DNA of 64,000 nt from Mycobacterium dioxanotrophicus (GTDB lineage: Bacteria > Actinomycetota > Actinomycetes > Mycobacteriales > Mycobacteriaceae): positions 1,922,001 to 1,986,000 of the forward strand of contig NZ_CP020809.1 of the NCBI RefSeq assembly GCF_002157835.1, read 5' to 3'. Both the position numbers and the translations under genes were made by a program. The notes beneath the pieces were generated by a model, which worked only from the letters and a program-made list of their open reading frames with translations, was not told the origin of the DNA and did not search any database. Of this stretch, positions 55,895-64,000 are shown piece by piece; the first letter of the stretch is position 1; each line of letters begins with the position of its first letter.

Positions 55895-56479
55895 GTGACT
55901 GGACGCACGACGGCCATACGACGGACCCGCACCGCCACTCGGTTGGCAGTGCTGGCTGCCGTGGCAGTCCCCGTGTTCGCCGCATGCTCGGGCGCCGGTG
56001 ATTCAGCGGGGCCCGGTGCGTCGCAGCCGGCCTCGCCGGCGCCTTCTGCCGCCGCCAAGCACGGGCCGTTCTTCCCGCAGTGCGGCGGGGTCAGCGACCA
56101 GACCGTCGCCGAACTCACGCAGGTGCAGGGTCTGGTGAACACCGCCGCCAACTCGTCGGGATGCCAGTGGCTGCAGGGCGGCAGCATCCTGGGCCCGCAC
56201 TTCTCGTTCACCTGGTTCCGCGGCAGCCCGATCGGGCGCGAACGCAAGACCGAGGAACTGTCGCGCACCAGCGTGGAGGACATCAACATCGAGGGACACG
56301 GCGGTTTCGTGGCCATCGGCCAGGACCCGCTGCAGAACACGTCCAACCTGTGTGAGGTCGGTATCCAGTTCAACGATGACTTCATCGAATGGTCGGTCAG
56401 TTTCGACCAGAAGCCGTTTCCCGAACCGTGCGGGGTGGCCAAGGAGCTCGCCCGCCAGTCGATTGTGAACTCGAAATGA
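55895..56479 (+). CDS. lprB: LprB lipoprotein (DUF3558)
   Basis: A 194-residue lipoprotein. The signal segment LAVLAAVAVPVFAACSG ends in a lipobox with Cys near residue 30. The DUF3558 domain follows, with FFPQCGGVS, SSGCQWLQGG and LCEVGIQ giving Cys pairs. M. tuberculosis lprB (Rv1274, 185 residues) sits in the same place, after the divergent ABC pair. GTG 55895 is chosen over the open frame to 55829 because of the signal peptide and the -10 box. It overlaps lprC by 4 bases. Function in the envelope is unknown. Confidence 0.87.
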   Translation: MTGRTTAIRRTRTATRLAVLAAVAVPVFAACSGAGDSAGPGASQPASPAPSAAAKHGPFFPQCGGVSDQTVAELTQVQGLVNTAANSSGCQWLQGGSILGPHFSFTWFRGSPIGRERKTEELSRTSVEDINIEGHGGFVAIGQDPLQNTSNLCEVGIQFNDDFIEWSVSFDQKPFPEPCGVAKELARQSIVNSK

Positions 56480-57033
56480 GCGTGCGCAGGGGTCGTAGAG
56501 GACTCGCCGTCATGGTGGCCGCTCTGGCCGTGTTCGCCGGGCTCACCGGCTGCACCCGCACGGTCGAGGGCGTCGCGGCCAAGGAAGGCTCCAGCGGCGG
56601 GCCCAGCAACAACAAGTCCGAGAAGCAATACCCCAACCTGCTCAAGGAATGCGACGTCCTGACCCAGGACATCCTCGCCAAGACCGTCGGCGCCGACCCG
56701 CTGGACATCCAGAGCACCTTCGTCGGTGCGGTGTGCCGCTGGCAGGCCGCCAACCCGGCGGGCCTGATCGACATCACCCGGTTCTGGTACGAGCAGGGCA
56801 GCCTGGACAACGAACGCAAGGTCGCTCAGCAGTTGCAGTACGGCATCGAATCCCGCCGCATCAACGGCGTCGACTCGATCATCATGAAGCCCAACAGCCC
56901 CAACGGCGCGTGCGGGGTGGCCAGTGACGCCGCCGGTGTGGTCGGGTGGTGGGTGAACCCGCAGGCGCCCGGCATCGACGCCTGCTCGATGGCGGTCAAG
57001 CTGATGGAGCTCACGCTCAACACCAACTCCTGA
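56476..57033 (+). CDS. lprC: LprC lipoprotein (DUF3558)
   Basis: A 185-residue lipoprotein with signal peptide RGLAVMVAALAVFAGLTGC (lipobox LTGC, Cys near 26) and a DUF3558 domain: LKECDVLTQDILAKTVG, VCRWQAANPAG, NGACGVASDAAGVVGWWVNPQ and IDACSMAVKLMEL. It is a distant paralogue of LprB and matches Rv1275. ATG 56476 overlaps the lprB stop (ATGA). It is convergent with the SixA phosphatase, with a symmetrical hairpin across both stops. Confidence 0.87.
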   Translation: MSVRRGRRGLAVMVAALAVFAGLTGCTRTVEGVAAKEGSSGGPSNNKSEKQYPNLLKECDVLTQDILAKTVGADPLDIQSTFVGAVCRWQAANPAGLIDITRFWYEQGSLDNERKVAQQLQYGIESRRINGVDSIIMKPNSPNGACGVASDAAGVVGWWVNPQAPGIDACSMAVKLMELTLNTNS

Positions 57034-57046
57034 GCCGCAGGCTCAG
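57030..57046. terminator. Bidirectional hairpin across convergent stops of lprC and sixA
   Basis: CTGAGCC (57030-57036), GCA loop, GGCTCAG (57040-57046): a 7-bp stem with a three-base loop that includes both stop codons. It has no U-tract. It is placed to end transcripts from both sides. Confidence 0.4.
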
Positions 57047-57549
57047 CGCGCTACGTGGAAGCCGACCAGTTCGGCGCCGCCAAGGCCCAGTTCGTGCCAG
57101 CCGCTGCCGGTCTGCAGTACCGCGACGGCCGACGTGGGGAACTTCAGCGAAATCTCCTGTGTCAACGTGGTATTGCTGCCGTCGGACAGTCCGAGCGCGG
57201 TTGCGGACATGGCCGGTTCGTGGCCGATAAGCAGGACCGTCGACACGGCGGTGCCGAATTCTGATTCCACGCCGTTGATCACGTCGATCACGGTGCCGAC
57301 AGTGGCGTCGTAGATGCGGTCGAGGTAACGCACCGGCGCGTCGATCCCGGTGCGCGCCAGGGTCTGACGGGTGCGCGTCGCCGTCGAGCACAGCACCGCG
57401 TCGATCGGCGGCACGTTGGCGCGGATCCAGTCACCGGCCAGCGCGGCCTCCCGGATTCCGCGGGAGGCCAGCGGGCGCTCATGATCGGCCACGCCGTCCG
57501 GGTAGTCCGACTTTGCATGGCGCAACAGCAGCAGGGTGTTGATGCTCAT
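57043..57549 (-). CDS. SixA-type phosphohistidine phosphatase (Rv1276c-like)
   Basis: A 168-residue histidine phosphatase. The catalytic RHG-type motif is LLLRHAKSDYP near residue 9, and the second His is in VLLIGHEPAMS; SRGIREAALAGDWIR and LCSTATRTRQTL fit the family. SixA removes phosphate from His in phosphorelay proteins, but such partners are unclear in mycobacteria, so it may act on other phosphomonoesters. It matches Rv1276c (158 residues). The next gene starts 130 bases away and is divergent. Confidence 0.87.
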   Translation of the reverse strand: MSINTLLLLRHAKSDYPDGVADHERPLASRGIREAALAGDWIRANVPPIDAVLCSTATRTRQTLARTGIDAPVRYLDRIYDATVGTVIDVINGVESEFGTAVSTVLLIGHEPAMSATALGLSDGSNTTLTQEISLKFPTSAVAVLQTGSGWHELGLGGAELVGFHVAR

Positions 57550-57678
57550 CGCATGAGGCTAGCGGGGATCCGGCGCTGGGCCATGCCGATCGACGTCCCC
57601 GGACTTGTCGGCGCCTCGACCTACACTCGCCTTGCTCGACGATGAACGACGCGAACGGATCAGAAAGGACGGGCTGCG

Positions 57679-58830
57679 ATGCGATTTCTGCACACCGCCG
57701 ACTGGCAGCTCGGCATGACCCGCCACTTTCTCAACGGTGAGGCGCAGCCACGGTATTCGGCTGCTCGCCGGGACGCGGTGGCCGGGTTGGGTGCGCTGGT
57801 GGCCCGCACGGGCGCCGAGTTCGTGGTGGTGGCCGGGGACGTGTTCGAGCACAACCAGTTGGCGCCCCGCGAGATCAGCCAGTCGCTGGAGGCCATGCGT
57901 GCTGTGGGGGTTCCGGTGTACCTGCTGCCGGGCAACCACGATCCGCTCGACGCGGCGTCGGTGTACACCAGCGCGCTGTTTCTCGCCGAGCGGCCGGAGA
58001 ACGTCGTCGTCCTCGACCGTGCCGGGGTGCACGAGGTGCGGCCCGGCCTGCAGATCGTGGCCGCGCCGTGGCGGTCCAAGGCGCCGACCACCGATCTGAC
58101 CGGTGATGTACTGGCCGACCTGCCTGCCGATGGCGTGACCCGCATTGTGGTCGGCCATGGCGGGGTCGACGTGCTCGACCCGGACAAGGACAAGCCGTCG
58201 CTGATCCGGCTGGCCGCCGTCGAGGCAGCGCTGGCGCGCGGGGCCGTGCATTATGTGGCCTTGGGGGACAAGCACTCTCTCACCGAGGTGGGGTCGACGG
58301 GGCGCGTGTGGTACTCCGGCGCACCGGAGGTCACCAACTACGACGACATCGAATCCGATTCCGGCCATGTGCTTCTCGTCGACATCGATGAGCAGGATCC
58401 GCAGCGGCCCGTGCGGGTCGGCTCCGAGCGGGTGGGCCGCTGGCGCTTCGTCACGCTGCGCCGCGACGTCGACAGCGACCGCGAGGTGGCCGATCTCGAC
58501 ATCAACCTGGATCAGTTGGGCGACAAGGAACGTACCGTCGTGCGGCTGGCGTTGACCGGTTCGCTCACCGTGACCGCCAAGGCAGCTCTCGATGCCTGCC
58601 TGGACAAGTACGCCCGGCTGTTCGCGGCGCTGACCGTGTGGGAGCGGCACACCGACATCGCGGTACTGCCGGCCGACGGCGAGTTCGACGATCTGGGTAT
58701 CGGCGGGTTCGCCGCGGCCGCGGTCGACGAACTGGTCGCCACCGCGCGGTCCGACGCCGATGGCGCCGAGGACGCGCGGGCCGCGTTGGGCCTGCTGCTG
58801 CGGTTGGTCGACACCAGGGGAGCAGCGTGA
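57679..58830 (+). CDS. SbcD/YhaO-like metallophosphoesterase (Rv1277-like)
   Basis: A 383-residue nuclease-type phosphoesterase. Motifs: LHTADWQLG (motif I), VVVAGDVFEHN, LLPGNHDPLD, VGHGGVD and VALGDKHS. In SbcD and Mre11 motif I is Asp-x-His; here it is Asp-Trp-Gln, so one metal ligand is changed (Gln10), as I recall for Rv1277 as well. A C-terminal helical part follows. It is coupled to the ATPase gene through a GTGA overlap, the arrangement of SbcD-SbcC and of YhaO-YhaN. It probably acts in DNA-end processing or chromosome repair. Rv1277 is 417 residues. Confidence 0.88.
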   Translation: MRFLHTADWQLGMTRHFLNGEAQPRYSAARRDAVAGLGALVARTGAEFVVVAGDVFEHNQLAPREISQSLEAMRAVGVPVYLLPGNHDPLDAASVYTSALFLAERPENVVVLDRAGVHEVRPGLQIVAAPWRSKAPTTDLTGDVLADLPADGVTRIVVGHGGVDVLDPDKDKPSLIRLAAVEAALARGAVHYVALGDKHSLTEVGSTGRVWYSGAPEVTNYDDIESDSGHVLLVDIDEQDPQRPVRVGSERVGRWRFVTLRRDVDSDREVADLDINLDQLGDKERTVVRLALTGSLTVTAKAALDACLDKYARLFAALTVWERHTDIAVLPADGEFDDLGIGGFAAAAVDELVATARSDADGAEDARAALGLLLRLVDTRGAA

Positions 58831-61454
58831 AACTGCACCGGCTCGTCCTGACGAATTACCGCGGAATCACTCACCGCGAGATCGAGTTTCCCGATCACGG
58901 TGTGGTGGTGGTCAGTGGCGCCAACGAGATCGGCAAGTCGTCGATGATCGAGGCGCTGGACCTGCTGATCGAGGCCAAGGACCGCTCGACCAAGAAGGAC
59001 GTCAAGCAGGTCAAGCCGACCCATGCCGATGTCGGTGCCGAGGTGACCGCCGAAATCTCCACCGGCCCATACCGGTTCGTGTACCGCAAGCGGTTCCACA
59101 AGCGTGCCGAGACCGAGTTGACGGTGCTGGCGCCCAGACGTGAACAGCTCAGCGGCGACGAGGCCCACGAGCGCGTGCTGGCCATGCTCAACGACACCGT
59201 GGACACCGCGCTGTGGCAGGCCCAGCGGGTGCTGCAGTCGGCGCCGACCGCGCCGGTGGACCTGTCGGGTTCGGATGCGCTGGCGCGTGCATTGGATGTG
59301 GCTGCGGGCCAAGCGGTTTCGTTGTCCGGTGACGAGCCGTTGCTGGTCGAGCGCATCGACGCGGAGTACGCGCGGTACTTCACCGGCACCGGCCGCCCCA
59401 CCGGGGAATGGGCCGCGGTGATCAAGCGGCTGGCCGAGGCCGACCAGGAGGTGGCCCAGCGTGCGGCCGCGGTGGCCGAGGTCGACGACGCGGTGCGCCG
59501 GCATGCCGAGCTGACCGCCGAGGTGAGCCGCCTGGCCGAGGACCGGGCCCAGGCCACGGTACGGCTGACCGCCGCTCGAGCCGCAGCCGAGGCCGTCGCG
59601 GCGCTGACCGCGCAGCTCAAGGAGGCCGAGGTGGTGGCCGCGGCCGCCCAGGCCACGCATGCCGCGTCGACCGCGGCCCTCACCGAACGCCGCCGGTTGC
59701 GCGCCGACATCGACGAGCGCACCGCGGCCATCGTCGAACTCACCGCTGCGGTCACGGCCGCCGCGGCCGACGCCGAGACGGCGCACGAGGTCCACGAGGC
59801 CGCCGAGGATGCCGCCGAATTGGCCCAGGCAGCGGTGCGCGACCGCGCCGACCGGGTCGATGCGGCCCGCGCCACGGTCGACCGTCTCGCCGCGCGCGAG
59901 GAGGTCGAGCGGCTGGCCACCCGGCTGGGCCGAATCGACACCGCGCAACGCGACTGCGACCGGATCAGCCAGGAACTCGCCACGATCCCCCTGGACGAGG
60001 CGGGGATGCGGGCCATCGAGACCGCGGCGGTCGCCGTCGAGCGCGCCGCGGGCCAGGACGAACTCGCCTCGGCACGTATCGAACTCGTCGCGGCGACCGA
60101 CGTCGCGGTCCGCGTCGGTGACGCCGACGTGGCGCTCGACGCCGGTGCGCAGTGGTCGGTGCGGACCACCGCGCAGACCAGTGTCGAGGTGCCTGGTGTT
60201 CTCACCGTGACGGTGGTGCCCGGCACGCCGGCGGCCGAGACCAGGGCCAAGCTCACCGCGGCGCAGGCCGTGCTGGCGTCCGCGCTGGCCGACGGCGGGG
60301 TGGCCGACGTCGCCGCCGCGCGGGCGCTCGACGCACGCCGCCGCGAGCTGATCGGGGCCCGGGACCGGGCCCGGGCCACGGTGGACGCACTGACCGGCGA
60401 TGACCAGGTGCCTGCCTTGCGGGCACGCCTGGCGACGCTGAGTGCCGATCAGCCGGCCGAAGCCGCGCTGTTCGACCTCGAGGGCCCGGCCGACATCGGC
60501 ACGGCCAGAACGGAACTCGATGCGGCGGTCGCGGCTCACCGGCAGGCGGTCGTCGATGCGGAAACCCATCGCAAGGTGGCCAACGCGGCCGCCCGCAAGC
60601 TTTCTCAAGCGACCACCGGCGTCACGGTGCTGCGCGAGAAGCTCGCCGCGGCGCAGGCCGAACTGACCGTGGATACCGGTCGTCTCGCCGCGCAGCGTGC
60701 CACCGTCGGGGACGACGAGCTGGCGGTCGCCGCGCAAGCCGACGGTGACCGGGCCGCGTCGGCCGCCGCTCATGTCGCGGCGTTGCGCAGCGAACTCGCA
60801 GGCAGCACACCGGATCTGGTGAATGCCGAGCTGGCCGCGGCGGTACGCGGCGCCGAGGAGCTCGGAGCGCGCCACGATGCGGCGGTCGACGGGCTGCGCG
60901 AGGTCGCCGCCGGGCTGAAGGTGTACGGCACCGAGGGCCGCAAGGGACATCTCGACGCGGCCGAGACCGAACGCGAGCATGCCGCAGCGCAGTACCGCCA
61001 GGTGCATCGCCGGGCGCGGGCAGCCGAGATGTTGCGCTCGGTGATGAGCCGGCACCGCGACGCCACGCGGCAGCGCTACGCCGACCCGTTCCGGCTCGAG
61101 GTGCAACGCCTCGGCCGGCTGGTGTTCGGTGAGGACTTCGATGTCGACGTCGACAGCGAGCTGCGGATCTGCACCCGCACGGTGTCGGGCCGCACGGTGC
61201 CGTACGAGTCGCTGTCGGGCGGCGCCAAGGAGCAGCTGGCCATCGTGACGCGGCTGGCCGGTGCGGCGCTGGTAGCCAAGGAGGACAACGTGCCGGTCAT
61301 CATCGACGATGCGCTCGGGTTCACCGATGCCGAGCGGCTGGTGAAGATGGGCACGGTGTTCGATGCGGTGGGCGGCGACGGCCAGGTGATCGTGCTGACC
61401 TGCAGCCCGCAGCGCTACGCAGGCGTTGGCGCCGCCCACCACATCGAGTTGTGA
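58827..61454 (+). CDS. SbcC/YhaN-like ATPase (Rv1278-like) without a zinc hook
   Basis: An 875-residue ATPase of the Rad50/SMC type. The N-terminal Walker A is SGANEIGKSS near residue 32, and the C-terminal signature is LSGGAKEQLAIV with Walker B VPVIIDDALGF, whose second residue is Asp, as in YhaN, not the Glu of SbcC. Two long Ala/Glu/Arg coiled coils flank a small globular insert at about residues 430-475. No Cys-x-x-Cys zinc hook is found; a single Cys near 376 is the only one in the coil. The GTG start overlaps the SbcD-like stop, and the stop overlaps the GMC oxidoreductase start. Length equals Rv1278 (875). Confidence 0.9.
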   Translation: MKLHRLVLTNYRGITHREIEFPDHGVVVVSGANEIGKSSMIEALDLLIEAKDRSTKKDVKQVKPTHADVGAEVTAEISTGPYRFVYRKRFHKRAETELTVLAPRREQLSGDEAHERVLAMLNDTVDTALWQAQRVLQSAPTAPVDLSGSDALARALDVAAGQAVSLSGDEPLLVERIDAEYARYFTGTGRPTGEWAAVIKRLAEADQEVAQRAAAVAEVDDAVRRHAELTAEVSRLAEDRAQATVRLTAARAAAEAVAALTAQLKEAEVVAAAAQATHAASTAALTERRRLRADIDERTAAIVELTAAVTAAAADAETAHEVHEAAEDAAELAQAAVRDRADRVDAARATVDRLAAREEVERLATRLGRIDTAQRDCDRISQELATIPLDEAGMRAIETAAVAVERAAGQDELASARIELVAATDVAVRVGDADVALDAGAQWSVRTTAQTSVEVPGVLTVTVVPGTPAAETRAKLTAAQAVLASALADGGVADVAAARALDARRRELIGARDRARATVDALTGDDQVPALRARLATLSADQPAEAALFDLEGPADIGTARTELDAAVAAHRQAVVDAETHRKVANAAARKLSQATTGVTVLREKLAAAQAELTVDTGRLAAQRATVGDDELAVAAQADGDRAASAAAHVAALRSELAGSTPDLVNAELAAAVRGAEELGARHDAAVDGLREVAAGLKVYGTEGRKGHLDAAETEREHAAAQYRQVHRRARAAEMLRSVMSRHRDATRQRYADPFRLEVQRLGRLVFGEDFDVDVDSELRICTRTVSGRTVPYESLSGGAKEQLAIVTRLAGAALVAKEDNVPVIIDDALGFTDAERLVKMGTVFDAVGGDGQVIVLTCSPQRYAGVGAAHHIEL

Positions 61455-62953
61455 TCATGGACGTCGACTACATCGTCGTGGGCACCGGTTCGGCCGGCGC
61501 CGTGGTGGCCAACCGGCTCAGCGCCGACCCGGGCGTCTCGGTGTTGGTGCTGGAGGCCGGCCCGCGTGATCGCAACAAGTTCATCCACATCCCCGCGGCT
61601 TTCTCGAAGTTGTTCCGCAGCAACGTCGATTGGGACTACCTGACCGAACCGCAGGCCGAACTCGACAACCGCAGGATCTACTGGCCGCGCGGCAAGACCC
61701 TCGGCGGCTCGTCGTCCATGAACGCCATGATGTGGGTGCCGGGCTTCCCGGCCGACTACGACGAGTGGGGCGAACACGCGGGCGCCGACTGGAGCTACGC
61801 CGGCCTGCAGAAGTACCTGACCCGCCTCGAAGCCGGGCCGTTGGTGATCTCGCCGCAGCGCAGCCCGCGGCGCTCGACGGCGGCATGGCTCGCGGCCGCG
61901 GCGGAGTGCGGGCATGTGGGCTTCTGCCAAACCCGGGTGACGCAGCGCCGCGGGGCGCGGTTCAGCACCGCCGACGCCTACCTCAAGCCGGTGTTGCGTC
62001 GGCCCAATCTGCGGCTTCTCACCGAATCCACCGCGACCCGACTGGTTTTCGCAGGCGACCGCGTCATCGGCGTGGAGTTCGAGAAGGCCGGGGTCCGGGA
62101 CATCGTGACAGCCCGCCGCGAGGTGATCCTGTGCGGCGGTGCGATCAACTCGCCGCAGCTGCTCATGCTGTCCGGAATCGGCGATGGTGACCAGCTGGCG
62201 CATCACGGCATCGAGGTGCGCCACCACGCGCCCGGCGTCGGCGCCAATCTCCTCGACCACCTCGTGGTGCCGCTGGGCTTCGAGGTACCCGACGACAGCC
62301 TGTTCGCCGCGGAGAAACCGGTCGAACTCGTCAACTACCTGCTGCGCCGGCGAGGCATGCTGACCTCGAATGTCGGTGAGGCGTATGGCTTCGTGCGCAG
62401 CACACCCGACCTCGACCTGCCCGATCTGGAGCTGATCTTCGCGCCCGCGCCGTTCTTCGACGAAGGCATCGGCGACCCGTACGGGCACGCCGTCGTGATG
62501 GGACCCATCCTGCTCAAACCCCGCAGCACCGGCACCATCACGCTGCGCTCGGCCGACCCGCTGGCCAAGCCCGTCATCGACCCGCGCTACCTCACCGACG
62601 AAGCCGACCGTACGGCATTGATGGCGGGGCTACGCATATGCGCCGAGATCGCCGGCGCGGCAGCCCTGCGCGGCGTGATCGGCAAGGTGGCCCGGCCGCT
62701 GAACGCCACGACGCTCGATGACGAAACCCTGCATCGAGCGCTGAACTCGTTGTCGCACACGCTGTATCACCCGGTCGGCACCTGCCGGATGGGCCGCGAC
62801 GAGGACAGCGTCGTCGACCCGCAACTGCGCGTCCGTGGGGTCCAGGCGTTGCGGGTCGCCGACGCATCGGTGATGCCCAGCCTCATCCGCGGGCACACCC
62901 ACGCCCCCAGCGTGCTGATCGGGGAGAAGGCGGCCGAGCTGATCGCGGGCTGA
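61451..62953 (+). CDS. GMC-family flavin oxidoreductase (Rv1279-like)
   Basis: A 500-residue FAD enzyme of the GMC family (choline dehydrogenase, alcohol oxidases). The dinucleotide motif is VVGTGSAGAVVANRL at residue 9, the GMC signature RGKTLGGSSSMNAMMW near 80, and the active-site residues are His in HPVGTCRMG and RGHTHAPS near the C-terminus. GTG 61451 overlaps the ATPase stop (GTGA); ATG 61457 is the alternative start. Coupled to a DNA-repair-type pair, an odd companion, as in Rv1277-Rv1279. Substrate may be a primary alcohol; unproven. Confidence 0.88.
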   Translation: MIMDVDYIVVGTGSAGAVVANRLSADPGVSVLVLEAGPRDRNKFIHIPAAFSKLFRSNVDWDYLTEPQAELDNRRIYWPRGKTLGGSSSMNAMMWVPGFPADYDEWGEHAGADWSYAGLQKYLTRLEAGPLVISPQRSPRRSTAAWLAAAAECGHVGFCQTRVTQRRGARFSTADAYLKPVLRRPNLRLLTESTATRLVFAGDRVIGVEFEKAGVRDIVTARREVILCGGAINSPQLLMLSGIGDGDQLAHHGIEVRHHAPGVGANLLDHLVVPLGFEVPDDSLFAAEKPVELVNYLLRRRGMLTSNVGEAYGFVRSTPDLDLPDLELIFAPAPFFDEGIGDPYGHAVVMGPILLKPRSTGTITLRSADPLAKPVIDPRYLTDEADRTALMAGLRICAEIAGAAALRGVIGKVARPLNATTLDDETLHRALNSLSHTLYHPVGTCRMGRDEDSVVDPQLRVRGVQALRVADASVMPSLIRGHTHAPSVLIGEKAAELIAG

Positions 62954-62959
62954 CAAGGT

Positions 62960-62984
62960 GTTTGGCGGCGCTCGGTGCGGGTAT
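62960..62984 (+). promoter_or_regulatory. SigF-type promoter before the DUF2231 gene
   Basis: GTTT (62960-62963) and GGGTAT (62979-62984) with 15 bases between them match the mycobacterial SigF consensus GTTT-N15-17-GGGTAT. It lies 36 bases upstream of the ATG at 63021. This would put the gene in the general stress response. Confidence 0.65.
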
Positions 62985-63020
62985 TTACGGGGGGTGTACT
63001 GACATAGGTTGGAGGCTGCC

Positions 63021-63509
63021 ATGGAGAGCCGCACGAAGATGTTCGGCCACGCCATTCATCCGATGTTGATTCCGTTCCCGCTGGGCCTGCTGGCCACGGC
63101 CGTCGTCTTCGACATCATCTGGTTGCTCACCGACCGGCCGCCGTTCACCGCCGCCGCGGCGTTCGCGATCGCGGCGGGAATCATCGGTGGTGCGGTGGCT
63201 GCGCCGTTCGGCTGGGTCGACTGGTTCAAGATCCCCACCGGCACCCGCGCCAAACGCGTCGGCCTGGTACACGGCCTGGGCAACGGTCTGGTGCTGGTGC
63301 TCTTTGCCATCAGCTGGCTGCTGCGCCTGAACTCCGAGGCCTGGGTCCCGACCAACTGGGCGTTGGCATGCAGTTTCGTCGCTGTGGCGCTGGCGGTCGG
63401 CACCGCATGGCTGGGTGGTGAGCTGGTCGAGCGGCTGGGCATCGGTGTCGACGAAGGGGCCAACACCGATGCACCGAGCTCGCTGAGCCACCGGCACGTG
63501 ACCACCTGA
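63021..63509 (+). CDS. DUF2231 integral membrane protein
   Basis: A 162-residue protein with four hydrophobic helices, about residues 12-33 (LIPFPLGLLATAVVFDIIWLL), 43-62, 85-105 and 118-137, of the DUF2231 family, often found next to stress or respiratory genes. The HAIHPMLIPFPLG start is the family hallmark with conserved His and Pro. GGAGG lies five bases before ATG 63021. A SigF-type promoter precedes it. Function unknown; in other bacteria the domain is linked to membrane stress. Confidence 0.85.
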   Translation: MESRTKMFGHAIHPMLIPFPLGLLATAVVFDIIWLLTDRPPFTAAAAFAIAAGIIGGAVAAPFGWVDWFKIPTGTRAKRVGLVHGLGNGLVLVLFAISWLLRLNSEAWVPTNWALACSFVAVALAVGTAWLGGELVERLGIGVDEGANTDAPSSLSHRHVTT

Positions 63510-63523
63510 GCGGTGGACCTCCG

Positions 63524-64000
63524 TCAGAAGTAGGCGTTGGCCGGAACCGGCGTGCCGTGAAGGAGGTTCTGACCGATCACGCGGGCCTTGTAGACGACCG
63601 GGTTGTGCAGCGTGATGGTGCGGATGTTGCGCCAATGCCGGTCCAGGTTGCGTTGCCGGCTCGCCGCGGAGGCGCCGCCGAGTTCCAGCAGTCGGGTGGC
63701 GGCCTCGGGCGCCACGTCGTCGAGGTGGACCTTGACCTTGGCGACCTTGAGCTGGGCTTCCTCGGCGAGGCGCGCGTCGGGCACACCGTCGACCTCGGAG
63801 TCCGTCGCCGCACCGATCGCCGCAGCGGCGTCGAGCACTGCCGCCCGAGCCACGTACGCGGTGCTGGCCAGCACGCCGAGCTGGCGTTGCAGCAGCGGGT
63901 CGTCTGTGGGCTGTTCGGTCAGGGCGTGGCTGAAGTTGCGTTCGCGCGACCGCAGTAGAGCCACGCCGTCGTCGACGACATTGGCCAGGATCCCGGCGAC
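63524..64000 (-). CDS. Acyl-CoA dehydrogenase/DszC-like flavin enzyme, C-terminal fragment
   Basis: The window holds the last 158 codons, open to the right edge. The sequence ASTAYVARAAVLDAAAAI, then LAEEAQLKVAKVKVHLDDVA, and ASRQRNLDRHWRNIRTITLHNPVVYKARVIGQNLLHG is the C-terminal helical domain of acyl-CoA dehydrogenase-like proteins of the DszC/SfnB branch, which oxygenate sulphur compounds with reduced flavin. The Arg-His-Trp-Arg-Asn-Ile-Arg stretch is typical. The N-terminal flavin-binding part lies outside the window. It is convergent with the DUF2231 gene with a 14-base gap. Confidence 0.8.
   Translation of the reverse strand, partial: VAGILANVVDDGVALLRSRERNFSHALTEQPTDDPLLQRQLGVLASTAYVARAAVLDAAAAIGAATDSEVDGVPDARLAEEAQLKVAKVKVHLDDVAPEAATRLLELGGASAASRQRNLDRHWRNIRTITLHNPVVYKARVIGQNLLHGTPVPANAYF

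Noticed and set aside
58512..61442. 976-codon open frame on the minus strand opposite the SbcC-like ATPase
   Set aside because: Composition (Arg/His/Gly-rich, no domains) is that of an antisense frame; the plus frame has Walker and signature motifs.

Overview
The window is high-GC chromosomal DNA of a fast-growing mycobacterium (Mycolicibacterium type). The call rests on gene content and order. Read left to right, many genes follow the M. tuberculosis H37Rv order as I remember it: lpqZ, Rv1245c-like SDRs, kgd, Rv1249c, Rv1250, Rv1251c, lprE, deaD, Rv1254, the Rv1255c TetR, cyp130, Rv1257c, tap, Rv1259, then after a large accessory block Rv1262c, Rv1264, Rv1272c/Rv1273c, lprB, lprC, Rv1276c, Rv1277, Rv1278 and Rv1279. 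There are no rRNA, tRNA, CRISPR, phage or insertion-sequence features that I can support. All identifications come from reading the sequence and from remembered families; no database search was run.

Region 1 (1-13 kb): the end of lpqZ, two tandem SDR paralogues, a divergent XRE regulator and methionine aminopeptidase pair with two palindromes between them, an MHS-type transporter, the large kgd gene of the TCA cycle, and two drug-efflux-type MFS pumps. Region 2 (13-18 kb): an apparent unit of an AbiEi/DUF559-like protein, a RecB-like nuclease fused to an SF1 helicase, and an Lsr2 (H-NS-like) paralogue whose start overlaps the helicase stop. Region 3 (18-29 kb): lprE, deaD with a coupled acyltransferase, a siderophore-interacting protein behind an IdeR box, cyp130 with its TetR regulator, a rhomboid protease, an FAD-linked oxidase, the tap efflux pump and UdgB.

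Region 4 (28-42.6 kb) is mixed accessory and core material: an LLM oxidoreductase, a HIT protein, an mbtM-like acyl-AMP ligase, VOC and AraC genes, a 13E12-type HNH gene, a small bL12-like protein, a PknH-sensor-like membrane protein and a deoxyinosine glycosylase. It ends with a catabolic island (flavin monooxygenase divergent from a butanediol-type dehydrogenase, an acetoin-type SDR and a GAF regulator) and an Rv1264-type pH-sensing adenylate cyclase. Region 5 (42.6-48.5 kb) is a copper island: a DUF305 lipoprotein, a two-component system, a CopZ-like chaperone, a His-rich secreted protein and a P1B ATPase, with a CsoR-like operator between the divergent halves.

Region 6 (48.5-51.1 kb) is the most novel-looking unit: five genes joined by 4-base overlaps, encoding an O6-alkylguanine transferase, an ECF sigma factor, a second alkyltransferase, a 2OG-Fe(II) oxygenase of the DNA-damage family and a lone Ada-type zinc domain that lacks the methyl-acceptor cysteine. 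Two near-identical candidate ECF promoters sit before the first gene and at the start of the sigma gene, which suggests an autoregulated alkylation response. Region 7 (52-64 kb): a heterodimeric ABC exporter-type pair separated by a 32-bp tandem duplication that encodes two 11-codon coupled mini-ORFs, then lprB-lprC, a SixA phosphatase, an Rv1277/Rv1278 (YhaO/YhaN-like) nuclease and ATPase pair coupled to a GMC oxidoreductase, a DUF2231 membrane protein behind a SigF-type promoter, and the end of an acyl-CoA dehydrogenase-like gene cut by the window edge.
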